From Enterococcus sp. ZJ1622 (GTDB lineage Bacteria; Bacillota; Bacilli; Lactobacillales; Enterococcaceae): 64,000 bases of DNA. Below, in pieces: positions 17,374 to 30,124 of this stretch; within the stretch, counting starts at the first letter, position 1, and the number at the start of each line of letters is the position of its first letter. Location of the stretch: the NCBI RefSeq assembly GCF_011038845.1, contig NZ_JAAKDW010000009.1, positions 1 through 64,000 on the forward strand. The letters are read 5' to 3'. A model generated the notes under the pieces. The model had not been told where the DNA came from, did no database searches, and was given only the letters and a program-made list of their open reading frames with translations. Made by a program: the position numbers and the translations under genes.

Positions 17374-17379
17374 CAATGA

Positions 17380-18141
17380 TTATCGTGTTAAATATCCGGT
17401 ATAACTTTCTGTATGGAGAAGTCGTTTGGCATTTTCCACGCGTTCTTTCGTAGGTGGTTCGATCCCTTCTAATGGGTACTTCAGACCTAAAGTCTCCCAT
17501 TTGTATTTTCCCATTGTATGGTAAGGAAGGATTTCCACTTTATCTACGTTTTTCAACGTTTTGATGAAACTGTCCAATCGAATCAGATACTCATCGTAAT
17601 CACTGCGTTCAGGAACCAGCACATGCCTGATCCAAACTGGTTTGTTCGTTTCTGACAAGTATTGCGCCATTTCCAAAATATTCTCATTTCCCCAATGTGT
17701 AAGCTTCTTATGTTCTTCATTATCGATGTGTTTGATATCGAATAACAGCAATTCCGTATACTTCATCAATTCCTGAAATCGAGAAAAGAAGGGCTCTTCA
17801 CGGGTGAAGGGTTTGCCGCAGGTATCTAGTGTGGTATGCATGCCGCGTTCTTTTGCTTTTCTAAATAATTCGATCAGAAAATCGATTTGAAGAAGCGGTT
17901 CGCCTCCACTCACAGTGATCCCGCCTTCTTGCCCCCAATAGGAACGAAAGCGTTCTGCCTGATCCAAAAGCTCATCTGCCGTATATTCTTTTCCACCGCC
18001 GATATTCCAAGTATCTGGATTATGGCAGAATTGGCAGCGCATGCGGCAGCCTTGCATAAAAATGACAAATCGTACACCAGGTCCGTCAACTGAGCCAAAC
18101 GTTTCAATCGAATGGACATAGCCAATTGTTTTTTCTTCCAT
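17380..18141 (-). CDS. pflA: Pyruvate formate-lyase activating enzyme
   Basis: 253 residues. Radical SAM enzyme with the cluster motif CRMRCQFCH (CxxxCxxC) and GGEPLLQ for SAM binding. It installs the glycyl radical on PflB during anaerobic growth. It lies 285 nt downstream of pflB on the same strand, separated by a hairpin repeat. Confidence 0.97.
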   Translation of the reverse strand: MEEKTIGYVHSIETFGSVDGPGVRFVIFMQGCRMRCQFCHNPDTWNIGGGKEYTADELLDQAERFRSYWGQEGGITVSGGEPLLQIDFLIELFRKAKERGMHTTLDTCGKPFTREEPFFSRFQELMKYTELLLFDIKHIDNEEHKKLTHWGNENILEMAQYLSETNKPVWIRHVLVPERSDYDEYLIRLDSFIKTLKNVDKVEILPYHTMGKYKWETLGLKYPLEGIEPPTKERVENAKRLLHTESYTGYLTR

Positions 18142-18305
18142 TAGCGTTCACTTCTTTTCTTTGAATTCATTTTGCGACAAAATAAAGGAATCAAGCGTTT
18201 GTGAAAGAACTTGATTGTCGATACTAGTTTAGAAAGATGCAGAAGATAGAAAACTATTTTTCTTTCTACTATCTAGATCAAAACGTTCCTTTCATATCCT
18301 CATAA
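18142..18305 (-). other. pflB-pflA spacer without genes
   Basis: No reading frame of note. A weak hairpin pairs AATCAAG with CTTGATT (about 18190-18218). With the adjoining repeat it forms a 285-nt gap between pflB and pflA, so pflA may have its own promoter or rely on read-through. Confidence 0.4.
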
Positions 18306-18420
18306 ACGGTGCTCAAAAGCTTGCATCTGCGGTAATAAGTTCACTGAACAAGAAAATATAAGAAGCTATTTTCTGTTCAGTTTCCTTATTCCTTAAAGCA
18401 GAACTCAGTTGTCACATCCT
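18306..18420 (-). repeat. Hairpin repeat, copy G (3' flank of pflB)
   Basis: Minus-strand copy starting AGGATGTGACAACTG and ending GAGCACCGTTTA. The 5' arm matches copy C (TTCTGCTTTAAGGAATAAGG); the 3' end matches copy B (CCGCAGATGCAAGCTTTT). The inner stem ACTGAACA/TGTTCAGT is intact and the outer one is broken. It begins 6 nt after the pflB stop codon, in the transcribed direction. Confidence 0.75.
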
Positions 18421-18426
18421 TTTTTC

Positions 18427-20658
18427 TTACATTCTGTCGTGCGATGTTCTCATCAAGACATCTAGTTGCTGTTCTCTTGTCAAGTCACGGAATTTGACTG
18501 CATATCCTGAAACACGGATCGTCAAGTTCGGATATTTCATTGGATTTTCCATTGCGTCACGCAGCAAGTCATTACTGAAGACGTTCACGTTCAAATGATA
18601 AGCGCCTTTAGAGAAGTAGCCATCTAATACATTACGCAAGTTGCCGATTCTTGTTGGTTCGTCTTTTCCAAGACCTGAAGGATTGATCGTTTGCGTGTTT
18701 GAGATACCGTCACGTGCATAAGCATAATTGATTTTAGCAGTTGAGTTCAAACTTGCCAGTAATCCGTTTTGTTCTGCATTGTAACTTGGGTTTGCTCCTG
18801 GTGCTAACGGCTTGCCGGCTTCACGGCCATCAGGAGTATTCCCTGTGTTTTTACCGTAGACTACGTTCGATGTGATCGTCAGCAATGACGTCGTAGGTGT
18901 TGAGTTACGATAAGTTTTATGACGTTTGATCTGTGACATGAAGTATTCCAAGATCCATTCTGCTAATTCATCTGCTTTATCGTCGTCATTTCCATATTTA
19001 GGGAATTCGCCGTTCACTTCAAAGTCGACTGCGATTCCTTTTTCGTTACGGATTGGTTTTACTTCTGCATACTTGATGGCAGCCAGACTGTCTGCAGCAT
19101 GGGAGATACCTGCGATACCAGTCGCAAATGTCCGTTTCAAATCAGAGTCCATCAAAGCAAGTTGTGCTGCTTCGTAGGAATATTTGTCATGCATGTAGTG
19201 GATGATGTTCAGCGTATTCACATAAAGTTCTGCTAGCCAGTCCATCATGTTCATGAAATTGTGTTTGACTTGCTCGAAATCAAGTGTTTCAGAGGTGATC
19301 GGACGATATTCCGGTCCGACTTGTGCACCTGTCACTTCATCGACACCGCCGTTGATTGCATATAGTAGCGCTTTTGCCAAGTTTGCACGAGCACCGAAGA
19401 ACTGCATGTCTTTTCCGACTACTGTTCCTGACACACAGCAAGCGATCGCGCAGTCGTCAGATCCCCATTGTTCGCGAAGCAGATTGTCATTTTCAAACTG
19501 GATCGATGAACTTTCGATCGCGATCTTGCTGGCATAAGTTCTGAATCCTTCTGGCAGATGTTCAGAATATAAAACAGTCAAGTTCGGTTCTGGTGAAGGT
19601 CCCATATTCGTTAGCGTATGCAGTAAGCGGAAATCGTTTTTCGTTACTAGAGAACGGCCATCCAATCCCATACCAGCAATCGATAAAGTTGCCCAAACTG
19701 GGAATCCTGAGAACAACTGATTGTATTCTGGTGTACGAGCGAATTTGACCATACGAAGTTTCATGACTAAATGGTCGATCAATTCTTGTGCTTCTTGCTC
19801 AGTGATCACGCCGTTGTCCAAATCACGCTGGATATAGATATCCAAGAAAGCAGAGATACGTCCGATTGACATAGCTGCTCCATTTTGAGATTTGATAGCT
19901 GCAAGATAACCGAAGTATAACCATTGTACCGCTTCTTTTGCATTAGCAGCTGGTTTAGAAATATCATAGCCGTATTTTGCAGCCATTTCTTTCATTTGTG
20001 CCAATGCGCGGTATTGTTCCGTGATTTCTTCACGTAAACGGATCACTTCTTCGCTCATTGTGTGATAACCAGTCAAATCATGATCTTTTTTCTTTTGTTC
20101 CATCAAATAGTCGATTCCATACAATGCAACACGACGGTAATCTCCGATGATTCGTCCGCGTCCATAAGCATCTGGCAAGCCAGTGATGATTTTGTTTTTA
20201 CGAGCAGCACGCATCTCTGCAGTATAAGCATCGAATACCCCTTGGTTATGAGTCTTGCGCCAGTCTGTAAAAATGTGAGTCAATTCGTCATTAGGCGTGT
20301 AGCCGTTGCTCTTCAATGCATTATTGGCCATGTTGATCCCGCCAAATGGCATGAATGCTTGTTTCAATGGTTCATCTGTCTGCAATCCGACGATTTTTTC
20401 CAGATCCTTGTCTAAATAACCTGCATCATGAGAAGTAATGGTCGATACGATTTCTGTGTCCATGTTGTACACGCCATTGCGTTCATATTGGACATCGTTC
20501 AGTTTTTGAAGTTCTTCCCAGAGCTTTTCAGTTGCTTCTGTCGGGCCTTCCAGGAAACTGTCATCTCCACGGTATTCTGTGTAGTTGTTTTGGATAAAAT
20601 CCCGTGTGTCTACGCCTTCTCTCCATTTTGTACCTTTAAATCCATTCCATTGCTCCAT
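18427..20658 (-). CDS. pflB: Pyruvate formate-lyase (formate C-acetyltransferase)
   Basis: 743 residues. The catalytic cysteine pair is in [10 protein letters not shown], and the glycyl-radical site is RVSGYAV near the C-terminus (Gly718). It cleaves pyruvate with CoA to acetyl-CoA and formate in anaerobic mixed-acid fermentation, and needs PflA for activation. Strong AGGAGG before ATG 20658, a good promoter and a Rex-like box upstream. Confidence 0.98.
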   Translation of the reverse strand: MEQWNGFKGTKWREGVDTRDFIQNNYTEYRGDDSFLEGPTEATEKLWEELQKLNDVQYERNGVYNMDTEIVSTITSHDAGYLDKDLEKIVGLQTDEPLKQAFMPFGGINMANNALKSNGYTPNDELTHIFTDWRKTHNQGVFDAYTAEMRAARKNKIITGLPDAYGRGRIIGDYRRVALYGIDYLMEQKKKDHDLTGYHTMSEEVIRLREEITEQYRALAQMKEMAAKYGYDISKPAANAKEAVQWLYFGYLAAIKSQNGAAMSIGRISAFLDIYIQRDLDNGVITEQEAQELIDHLVMKLRMVKFARTPEYNQLFSGFPVWATLSIAGMGLDGRSLVTKNDFRLLHTLTNMGPSPEPNLTVLYSEHLPEGFRTYASKIAIESSSIQFENDNLLREQWGSDDCAIACCVSGTVVGKDMQFFGARANLAKALLYAINGGVDEVTGAQVGPEYRPITSETLDFEQVKHNFMNMMDWLAELYVNTLNIIHYMHDKYSYEAAQLALMDSDLKRTFATGIAGISHAADSLAAIKYAEVKPIRNEKGIAVDFEVNGEFPKYGNDDDKADELAEWILEYFMSQIKRHKTYRNSTPTTSLLTITSNVVYGKNTGNTPDGREAGKPLAPGANPSYNAEQNGLLASLNSTAKINYAYARDGISNTQTINPSGLGKDEPTRIGNLRNVLDGYFSKGAYHLNVNVFSNDLLRDAMENPMKYPNLTIRVSGYAVKFRDLTREQQLDVLMRTSHDRM

Positions 20659-20708
20659 TGTATGGACCTCCTAAAATTCCTGTTTAGTGTAACAGTTTTT
20701 ACGTGATT

Positions 20709-20736
20709 AGTATAACACAGGGAGGCTTCTTTGCAA
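20709..20736 (-). promoter_or_regulatory. Predicted pflB promoter
   Basis: -35 TTGCAA (20731-20736), 16-nt spacer, -10 TATACT (20709-20714). It leaves a ~43-nt leader before the pflB start codon. Confidence 0.7.
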
Positions 20737-20819
20737 GGGTTTTCTTGTTTTTTATTTAACAACTTTTTATCATTACACGCAATTGTATACAGAAACGTTG
20801 AATGGCCGCTATTTATACA

Positions 20820-20837
20820 TTGTGAACACTTTCATAT
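20820..20837 (-). promoter_or_regulatory. Candidate Rex-type redox operator
   Basis: TTGTGAACACTTTCATAT has one perfect half (TTGTGA) and a degraded second half of the Rex palindrome TTGTGA-N-TCACAA. It lies about 85 nt upstream of the pflB -35. Rex regulates pfl in several Firmicutes, but this match is partial. Confidence 0.35.
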
Positions 20838-20880
20838 TTCTTGGTTCTACACGTTAATTTTTTATTAACAAAGATGAAAG

Positions 20881-20916
20881 AAAGACGTTTCCTGTACTAA
20901 TACAGAAAACGTCTTT
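20881..20916 (-). terminator. Probable terminator of parC
   Basis: Stem AAAGACGTTT/AAACGTCTTT, extended by CTGTA/TACAG, with a 4-nt loop. The U tract on the minus strand is interrupted (UCUUUCUUUC). Confidence 0.7.
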
Positions 20917-20935
20917 TCAATAAATACCATAACAG

Positions 20936-23386
20936 TTAATCTGTGATGGCTATTTCCGGCGCATCGATCACTTCAATGACTTCCCCGCCTTTTTTCTCAT
21001 CTAAGGCAAACGAACCATTCGATGTCCGGTCACTGATCGGGTAATCAGTCGGATCGATTGTCAGCTGCTGTCCTTTTTGGTTGATCAGTGTGATTTCTTT
21101 TGAACGCCCTTCAGACATGTAGACGATGCGGTGCGCATTTTTTTTCAGTTCCCGCAAAACAGTGACACCTCGTTTTGCTCGTGAGGTCTGGCTGATCTCT
21201 TGAGCGAGCATCCGTTTTACCGCGCCGCGCTGTGTCACGATCACGATCGGCGTATCCCCTTCTGCCAAGACGAGTAACCCATTCACGACAGAATCGCCTT
21301 CTTTCAGGTTCATGGATTTGACACCTGCTGCTTTGGCACCGACTACCGGTACATCAGTCAGCGGATAACGCAAGCCCATTCCTTGCTTCGTGACGAGGAA
21401 GACATCTAAGCCTGGCTGTCCGTTTTCCAAATAGACAGCGGCTAATTCAGCTTCTTCATCTTTCAGCTTCATCCCGCTGAGTGGACGACTCTTGTAAGTA
21501 CGCCATGGTTCGAATTCTGTCATCCTCGTTTGCTTGATCAGACCATTATTACTGATGAATACGAATGTTTTTTCCGGATCGATCTTCTGATAAGGGAAAA
21601 CAGCCATGATCGATTCATCTACGGATAGATTCATGATGGTTTGAGAGATATGTTCTCCTGCATCCTTCCACTTCAGATCAGGCAATTCATGTACCGGACG
21701 ATAAATGACATTCGCTTTGTTCGTGATCAAAAGAAGATGATCCAGTGTACTCAATTCACCAGAATAAAGAAGATAATCTCCTTCTCTCATACCGATTTCT
21801 TCCGGTTTTGAGGCGCTGTATGAACGAAGACTTGTCCGTTTGACATACCCTTCACGTGTCACGCTGACGATCACATCTTCTTGTGCAACTAGTACTTTTG
21901 TATCGATCTTGATTTCTTCGATTTCATCTTCGATCGCAGTCATTCGAGCGTTGGCATATTTTTTCTTCACTTCTCGAAGTTCTTTTTTCATGACAGAGAA
22001 TAGTTCTTTGTCATTCGAGAGAATCTTGTTCAGCTCTGTGATCTGTGCGATCAGACTTTCTGATTCACGACGAAGTTCAGTGATATCGGTGTTCGTCAAA
22101 CGATATAGTTGCAGTGTGACGATCGCTTCTGCTTGTTCTTCAGTGAACTGGAAGACTTCGACCAGATTTTGTTTCGCATCTTTTTTGTCTTTGCTTTCTC
22201 TGATCGTCGCGATCACTTCATCCAAGATAGACAAAGCTTTCATCAAGCCTTCCACGATGTGCTGTCTTTTTTGTGCTTTGGCCAAATCGAATTGACTGCG
22301 TTTTGTGATCACTTGTTTTCTATGTTCGATATAGCTGCTCAAGATATCTTTCAGACCTACTTGATGCGGAGTCATGTGATCGATCGCAACCATATTGAAA
22401 TTATAATTGATTTGCAATTCCGTGTTTTTGAACAAATAATTCAAGATCCCTTGAGCATTTGCGTCTTTTTTCAATTCAACCACGATTTGCAAGCCTGTGC
22501 GGTCACTTTCATCTCGCACTTCAGCGATTCCGTCGATTTTTTTATTCAGGCGGATCTCGTCCATTTTCTTGACAAGTGTTGCTTTATTGACTTCATAAGG
22601 GATTTCAGAGATGACGATCTGCTGTTTGTTGCCTTTGAGTGATTCAATGCTAGTTTTTGAACGGAGAATCACTTTTCCACGACCCGTTTCATAGGCTTTT
22701 TTGATTTCGTCTTTCCCTTGCAGGATCCCTCCGGTCGGAAAATCGGGACCAGGGATATATTCCATCAGTTTGTCGAGACTTGCTTGCGGGTGATCAATCA
22801 TGTAGATCGTCCCGTCGATGACTTCTGCCAGATTGTGTGTCGGAATCTCTGTCGCATATCCGGCAGAAATCCCTGTAGAGCCATTGACCAGCAAGTTGGG
22901 GTATCTGGCAGGAAGGACTGTCGGTTCTTTTTCGGTATCATCGAAATTCCAGACAAGATCTACCGTGTCTTTTTCGATATCCGCTAGCATCTCGCCGCTT
23001 AATTTGGACAAACGGGCTTCTGTATAACGCATGGCAGCAGGCGGATCACCGTCCATGCTCCCGTTGTTCCCGTGCATCTCAATCAGTACTTCCCGTAACT
23101 TCCAGTCTTGGCTCATCCGAACCATCGCTTCATAAATACTGCTGTCACCATGGGGATGATAATTCCCCATGATATTCCCAACAGATTTTGCGGATTTGCG
23201 GAATCCTTTATCGAATGTGTTGCCATCCTTGTTCATCGCGAACAAGATCCGCCGTTGGACAGGTTTCAGCCCATCACGGATATCTGGCAAAGCACGTTCC
23301 TGGATAATATATTTTGAATAACGTCCGAAGCGGTCACCCATCACTTCTTCTAAGGTTAATTCTTGTACTTCTTGTCGATCTTCCAT
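20936..23386 (-). CDS. parC: DNA topoisomerase IV subunit A
   Basis: 816 residues. The breakage-reunion domain carries the catalytic Tyr in AAMRYTEARL, and a C-terminal beta-propeller of repeated strands follows. With ParE it decatenates daughter chromosomes. The quinolone-resistance region reads HPHGDSSIYEA; the Ser-Ser pair (82-83) and Glu86 in this numbering (Ser80/Glu84 in Escherichia coli numbering) are unaltered. It begins 11 nt after parE. Confidence 0.97.
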   Translation of the reverse strand: MEDRQEVQELTLEEVMGDRFGRYSKYIIQERALPDIRDGLKPVQRRILFAMNKDGNTFDKGFRKSAKSVGNIMGNYHPHGDSSIYEAMVRMSQDWKLREVLIEMHGNNGSMDGDPPAAMRYTEARLSKLSGEMLADIEKDTVDLVWNFDDTEKEPTVLPARYPNLLVNGSTGISAGYATEIPTHNLAEVIDGTIYMIDHPQASLDKLMEYIPGPDFPTGGILQGKDEIKKAYETGRGKVILRSKTSIESLKGNKQQIVISEIPYEVNKATLVKKMDEIRLNKKIDGIAEVRDESDRTGLQIVVELKKDANAQGILNYLFKNTELQINYNFNMVAIDHMTPHQVGLKDILSSYIEHRKQVITKRSQFDLAKAQKRQHIVEGLMKALSILDEVIATIRESKDKKDAKQNLVEVFQFTEEQAEAIVTLQLYRLTNTDITELRRESESLIAQITELNKILSNDKELFSVMKKELREVKKKYANARMTAIEDEIEEIKIDTKVLVAQEDVIVSVTREGYVKRTSLRSYSASKPEEIGMREGDYLLYSGELSTLDHLLLITNKANVIYRPVHELPDLKWKDAGEHISQTIMNLSVDESIMAVFPYQKIDPEKTFVFISNNGLIKQTRMTEFEPWRTYKSRPLSGMKLKDEEAELAAVYLENGQPGLDVFLVTKQGMGLRYPLTDVPVVGAKAAGVKSMNLKEGDSVVNGLLVLAEGDTPIVIVTQRGAVKRMLAQEISQTSRAKRGVTVLRELKKNAHRIVYMSEGRSKEITLINQKGQQLTIDPTDYPISDRTSNGSFALDEKKGGEVIEVIDAPEIAITD

Positions 23387-23397
23387 CAGGTGACCTC

Positions 23398-25497
<2,100 letters not shown>

Positions 25498-25607
25498 CTA
25501 GAAAAGACTGCGAAAAAAAAGAGGGGAGAACAAATTCCAAAATGGATTGACGCCCGACAACTTTTGAAGCAGACTTTTCGTGTTCAAATGCTTTTCGTTT
25601 CTGTCAT

Positions 25608-25637
25608 AGAGGCTGGGACAAAACGGACCTGGCCTCT
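25608..25637. repeat. GAGGCTGGGACAAAA-type hairpin fragment
   Basis: AGAGGC and GCCTCT arms flank TGGGACAAAACGGACCTG. GAGGCTGGGACA-like sequences recur between genes in lactic acid bacteria. Here only ~30 nt are present, in the gap between the CoA-binding gene and parE. Confidence 0.5.
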
Positions 25638-25666
25638 TATCTCTCAATTAGGATAAATGATGGCAC

Positions 25667-26110
25667 CTACCCATTCTTTAGTGCCTGCTCATCCATTTTG
25701 TTCAATTCGATTTTCATACACCGATCCATCACTATGTCCTTTCTACCTGCATCTTGAAGCATTTGGGCTGCTTCCTCGTTTTTGAGTCCTAATTGCGCCC
25801 AGAATACTTTCGCATCGGTCTTCAAGAATTCAGCAGCGACCTCAGGTAAAAACTCACTTCGTCGAAACACATCCACGATATCGATCGGTTCATCGATTTC
25901 AGTCAAACTGCCAACTGCTTTTTCTCCTAGGATCTCTTGACCGGCCAGTACGGGATTGACAGGGATGATACGATATCCGTGATCTTGCAGCACCTGTGCC
26001 ACCATATAACTGGTTCGTTCAGGCTTGTTGCTCAAGCCGACTACCGCTACTGTTTTTGCTTGTTTCAAGTACGTAAAAATCATGTCTTGTGAGGGATTCT
26101 CAAAGATCAT
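25667..26110 (-). CDS. CoA-binding domain protein (YccU-like)
   Basis: 147 residues from ATG 26110, 8 nt after AAGGAG; a GTG at 26119 abuts the ribosome binding site. Rossmann-type CoA-binding fold with [19 protein letters not shown] and GYRIIPVNP, ending in the family feature [11 protein letters not shown]. The role is unknown. Confidence 0.88.
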   Translation of the reverse strand: MIFENPSQDMIFTYLKQAKTVAVVGLSNKPERTSYMVAQVLQDHGYRIIPVNPVLAGQEILGEKAVGSLTEIDEPIDIVDVFRRSEFLPEVAAEFLKTDAKVFWAQLGLKNEEAAQMLQDAGRKDIVMDRCMKIELNKMDEQALKNG

Positions 26111-26171
26111 TGACGACACTCCTTATTTTCGATTATTTACTATCCCCGCCCGTATCTTTCAATTTTTTCAA

Positions 26172-26200
26172 TTGTTCCTCTTGTCTATTCATGCTAAAAT
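26172..26200 (+). promoter_or_regulatory. Predicted plsY promoter
   Basis: -35 TTGTTC (26172-26177), 17-nt spacer, -10 TAAAAT (26195-26200), 34 nt before the plsY start. Confidence 0.6.
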
Positions 26201-26234
26201 AAACATTAGTTTTCAACTTGAAAGAGGGAAAAAA

Positions 26235-26873
26235 ATGAAATTGATCTTATTACTTATTGTAGCATACCTTTTGGGTTCTATTCCTTCAGGTGTCTGGGTG
26301 GGGAAATTGTTTTTTAAAAAAGATATCCGCCAGCACGGAAGCGGGAATACCGGAACAACAAATACATTCAGAGTGTTGGGCAAAACTGCTGGTATCATTG
26401 TCTTGCTAATGGATATCCTTAAAGGGACGCTGGCGACCTGTCTGCCGCTGATTTTCCATCTTTCCTCAGTGAACCCTCTTTGGTTCGGTGTCTGCGCGAT
26501 CTTAGGGCATACTTTTCCCATTTTTGCCGGATTCAAAGGCGGAAAAGCAGTTGCGACTAGTGCAGGGATGTTATTAGGATTCAATCCTGTGTTCTTTGTT
26601 TATTCTTGTATCATTTTTATCATCAGTTTGTTTTGTACGAGTATGGTCAGTTTGAGCAGCATGATCAGTGCAGTGCTGATCACGTTGTCCACGATTGCGC
26701 TTCCTTACGTCGCTCCGATGATTCTGCCAGAACCGAACTGGCTGCTTACGATCATTGCTTTCTTAGTCTCTTCCTTTATTTTCTACCGACACAAGGAAAA
26801 TATCCAGCGAATCAGGAACCATACTGAAAGCCGTGTGCCTTTCGGTTTGAACAGCAGTAAGAAAAAATCTTAA
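26235..26873 (+). CDS. plsY: Acyl-phosphate:glycerol-3-phosphate acyltransferase
   Basis: 212 residues from ATG 26235 behind AAAGAGGG; the longer upstream frame has no ribosome binding site. Five membrane helices with the three PlsY motifs: [26 protein letters not shown] and [18 protein letters not shown]. It makes lysophosphatidate from acyl-phosphate, the first step of phospholipid synthesis. It is divergent from parE across a CoA-binding gene, an arrangement seen in other Firmicutes. Confidence 0.97.
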   Translation: MKLILLLIVAYLLGSIPSGVWVGKLFFKKDIRQHGSGNTGTTNTFRVLGKTAGIIVLLMDILKGTLATCLPLIFHLSSVNPLWFGVCAILGHTFPIFAGFKGGKAVATSAGMLLGFNPVFFVYSCIIFIISLFCTSMVSLSSMISAVLITLSTIALPYVAPMILPEPNWLLTIIAFLVSSFIFYRHKENIQRIRNHTESRVPFGLNSSKKKS

Positions 26874-26891
26874 AAAACGTAACGTGACATA

Positions 26892-26931
26892 AAAACAGTT
26901 GACTGCGGCAAAAGCAGCCAACTGTTTTTTT
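26892..26931 (+). terminator. Intrinsic terminator after plsY
   Basis: Stem AACAGTTG-A-CTGC with GCAG-C-CAACTGTT and a run of T. Confidence 0.88.
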
Positions 26932-26958
26932 AGTTTGAGAAAGTGGTGATTCGTGTCT

Positions 26959-27834
26959 TTATTTGACAGTGATCGAGTATTTTGTCTTGAAGATTTCATG
27001 GGCACCAAGCTGATTGATACCTACTTTCTCCATCAAGTTCCCGTTACTTTCCATCGTATCTGCAATCCCGCACCAAGGTTCGATACAAACGAATGGCGCT
27101 TCTTTTGGATACGGAGACCAAATCCCGACATACGGCATGTCCTTATAGCTCAATGTGACGCTGTGGATCGATTTTTCGCTTCGGATCGCATAAGCATTCA
27201 GTCCTCTTGTTTCGAAAACTAGCGCATCCTGATTGAATAGCTCCCGATTCAAGGCCAAATTCGTATTCGTCTGCCCGAGCGTCTTTTGTTCCATATCAAT
27301 AAAAGGACCATTCAAAGGCAAACGCAACCTTGATTTCAATGGAGAAAATGCCAGATAAAAATCATCAAATGACAGCCCTTTTTCTAGTGGTACATTGAAA
27401 GCGGGATGGCCGCCGATCGAAAAGAACATCTCCTCTTCTCCGACGTTTGCTACCTGATAATGGACAGTGATCCCGTCTCCGCCCAATTCATAAGAAATCA
27501 CCAATTCGAAATCAAACGGATAATTCTTTTTGGTTTCCGGCGTACTTCTCAAAAGAAAACTTGCTAATTCCGTTCCTTGTTCAATGACTTCAAAATCCAT
27601 GTCTCTGGCAAAGCCGTGCTGACTCATAGAATAGGTTTTTCCTCGATACGTATATTGATCGTTCTTCAATCGCCCGACAAACGGGAAAAGAACAGGTGCA
27701 TGTCTGCCCCAATATTCTGGATCACCTTGCCAGATGTATTCCAGATCATGTTCTTTTGATCTTAAACTGATCAATTCTGCGCCATGTTCAGCTATTTCAG
27801 CAATGAGCTGATCATTTTGAATAATAACAGTCAT
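26959..27834 (-). CDS. Aldose 1-epimerase family protein (LacX-like)
   Basis: 291 residues, galactose mutarotase-like beta-sandwich. Recognisable pieces are AEHGAELISLRSK, WGRHAPVLFPFVGRL, HGFARDMDFEV and GGHPAFNVPL. LacX proteins resemble sugar epimerases, but their substrate is not settled. Strong GGAGGAG site before ATG 27834. Confidence 0.88.
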   Translation of the reverse strand: MTVIIQNDQLIAEIAEHGAELISLRSKEHDLEYIWQGDPEYWGRHAPVLFPFVGRLKNDQYTYRGKTYSMSQHGFARDMDFEVIEQGTELASFLLRSTPETKKNYPFDFELVISYELGGDGITVHYQVANVGEEEMFFSIGGHPAFNVPLEKGLSFDDFYLAFSPLKSRLRLPLNGPFIDMEQKTLGQTNTNLALNRELFNQDALVFETRGLNAYAIRSEKSIHSVTLSYKDMPYVGIWSPYPKEAPFVCIEPWCGIADTMESNGNLMEKVGINQLGAHEIFKTKYSITVK

Positions 27835-27901
27835 TGTAACTCCTCCATCTTCGCCATACTTTTATCATGCCAGCACTCATTCAACACTGACTACGTTGCT
27901 A

Positions 27902-28693
27902 TCAATAACTATGTTTTGCTAATTCTTCTTTAAATCGGGGGTTTAACACTTTCAGATACGTTCCTTTCATTCCTAACGAACGTGATTCAATGATTCCCGC
28001 AGATTCCAGTTTGCGTAAAGCATTGACGATAACCGAACGTGTGATCCCTATTTTATCAGCAATATTCGAAGCAGTCAACCGGCCTTCGTCTCCGTCCAAC
28101 GCATCAAAAATAGCTTGCACAGCTTTCAGTTCACTATAAGACAACGTGTTGATTGCCATCTGGACAGCTGTAGCACTTCGCACATCTGCCTCGATACTGC
28201 GAGATTTCTGGTAAAGGATCTGCATCCCGACAACAGTCGCACCATATTCTGCCAATACGAGATCGTCATCTGCGAATGCCTGCTCCATACGGGACAAAAT
28301 GATCGTTCCCAAGCGTTCACCTGCACCAAAGATTGGCACCACCGTCGTCAAGCCAAATGGGTATTTTTCTCGTGATTCAACAGGGAACGCTGTGATGTCG
28401 CTTGTGATCGGGATATTCGCTTCTGTTTTCATCAGCTGAGCGACTGTATCCGTGTAGGATTCGGGAAACTGTTTTTCAACAAACATCGTTTTGATCCGTT
28501 CATTATTGACATCATGGCGTTCATTATAGCCTAAGAGTACGCCGTTGCTGCCGATAATATACGTATTGCTGTCTAGGATTCCTCCTAATGTCACAGCCAT
28601 TTTATCGTAAGGCAAATCTGCTTGCATATCAAAAGTATTCTTTTGCTGCAAAAGTGTGTTTATCTTGCGGGTTTTCGTTAGCAAGTCTGTCAT
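27902..28693 (-). CDS. codY: GTP- and branched-chain-amino-acid-sensing repressor CodY
   Basis: 263 residues, the normal length. N-terminal GAF domain begins LLTKTRKINTLLQQ; the C-terminal winged helix contains ASNIADKIGITRSVIVNALRKLESAGIIESRS. It represses nutrient-scavenging genes when isoleucine and GTP are high. Last gene of xerC-hslV-hslU-codY, 15 nt after hslU. Confidence 0.98.
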   Translation of the reverse strand: MTDLLTKTRKINTLLQQKNTFDMQADLPYDKMAVTLGGILDSNTYIIGSNGVLLGYNERHDVNNERIKTMFVEKQFPESYTDTVAQLMKTEANIPITSDITAFPVESREKYPFGLTTVVPIFGAGERLGTIILSRMEQAFADDDLVLAEYGATVVGMQILYQKSRSIEADVRSATAVQMAINTLSYSELKAVQAIFDALDGDEGRLTASNIADKIGITRSVIVNALRKLESAGIIESRSLGMKGTYLKVLNPRFKEELAKHSY

Positions 28694-28708
28694 GTTCGTC
28701 CTCCGATT

Positions 28709-30109
28709 TTATAATATATAGCGGCTTAGATCTTCGTTTGCCGCAATGGATCCTAATTTGTCATCTACGTAAGCTTCGGTGATCGTGATCTCACCCATCT
28801 GCATGTCTGGTGCTTCAAATAACAAGTCTTCAAGCAGTTTTTCCAGAATCGTGTGGAGTCTTCGTGCCCCGATATTATCTGTGTCACGATTCACATCAAA
28901 AGCGATTTGTGCGATCCGCTCGATTGCTTCTTTCGTAAAGGTCACTGAAACATTCTCTGTCCCGATCAGTGCAACATATTGTTTGATCAGTGCGTTGTTC
29001 GGTTCAGTCAAGATCTTGACGAAATCTTCTGTAGAAAGATCATCTAGTTCTACGCGGATCGGGAAACGTCCTTGCAATTCCGGGATCAGATCACTTGGTT
29101 TTGACAAGTGAAACGCGCCAGAAGCGATGAACAAGACGTGATCTGTCTGGATAACTCCGTATTTCGTATTCACTTGGGAGCCTTCGACGATCGGCAAGAT
29201 GTCTCGTTGTACGCCTTCTCGTGATACTTCACCTGATTGCTGAGATTTCGAAGTGATCTTATCGATTTCATCGATGAAGATGATGCCGCTTGATTCAGCT
29301 AATTTAATTGCTTCGCTATGGATGTCCGCATCTTTCACTAGTTTAGCTGACTCTTCTTTGATCAGCAGTTCCAATGCTTCTTTGACAGTCACAGTACGCT
29401 CGATTTTTTTCTTTGGTGTCAATGCACCGAGTGTTTCGTTCAAATCGATCCCCATTTGTTCCAGTCCGTTGTTCATCATCGGTGCTGGTTTTTTCTGATC
29501 TTCCACTTCGATCGTGACTTCTCGATTGTCCAGCAAGCCTTTTTGCAGCTGTTCTAAGACGGTACGGCGATTCACCCGAATGTCTTCTGTGACTTCTTCT
29601 TGCGGTTCTGCCATATTCTGCTGAGAAGCATTGAACAAGTTCATCATTTGTTCGAATTGGTTGGTTGATTGTTTCTGTTCTTTTTTGATGCCAGGTACTA
29701 ATACTTTCACTAACCGTTTTTCTGCATTTTTCTTGGCACTTGAATATACACGACTGTATTGTTCTTTTTCGACGATCTGGATCGCATTTTCCACGAGATC
29801 TCGGACCATTGATTCCACGTCTCTGCCGACATAGCCGACTTCTGTGAATTTGGTTGCTTCGACTTTTACAAATGGCGCATTGACGATTTTTGCCAAACGA
29901 CGAGCGATCTCTGTTTTCCCGACACCAGTTGGTCCGATCATCAACATGTTTTTAGGTGTGATGTCCTGCTGCATTTTTTCGTCCAGCTGCAGACGGCGGT
30001 AGCGGTTACGTAAAGCAACAGCGACAGATTTTTTCGCTGCCTGTTGTCCTACGATATATTCATCTAATTCACTGACGATTTGTCGTGGTGTTTGTTTTAA
30101 TTCATTCAT
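28709..30109 (-). CDS. hslU: ATP-dependent protease ATPase subunit HslU (ClpY)
   Basis: 466 residues. AAA+ unfoldase with Walker [10 protein letters not shown] (residues 59-67) and Walker [10 protein letters not shown]. It feeds unfolded proteins into HslV. It ends in RYIL, the short C-terminal tail that activates HslV in the family. Confidence 0.98.
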   Translation of the reverse strand: MNELKQTPRQIVSELDEYIVGQQAAKKSVAVALRNRYRRLQLDEKMQQDITPKNMLMIGPTGVGKTEIARRLAKIVNAPFVKVEATKFTEVGYVGRDVESMVRDLVENAIQIVEKEQYSRVYSSAKKNAEKRLVKVLVPGIKKEQKQSTNQFEQMMNLFNASQQNMAEPQEEVTEDIRVNRRTVLEQLQKGLLDNREVTIEVEDQKKPAPMMNNGLEQMGIDLNETLGALTPKKKIERTVTVKEALELLIKEESAKLVKDADIHSEAIKLAESSGIIFIDEIDKITSKSQQSGEVSREGVQRDILPIVEGSQVNTKYGVIQTDHVLFIASGAFHLSKPSDLIPELQGRFPIRVELDDLSTEDFVKILTEPNNALIKQYVALIGTENVSVTFTKEAIERIAQIAFDVNRDTDNIGARRLHTILEKLLEDLLFEAPDMQMGEITITEAYVDDKLGSIAANEDLSRYIL

Positions 30110-30124
30110 TCGTGATTCACCTCG

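Noticed and set aside
26025-26234. Longer N-terminus for plsY
   Set aside because: No ribosome binding site, overlaps the divergent CoA-binding gene, and PlsY homologues begin at the position encoded at 26235.
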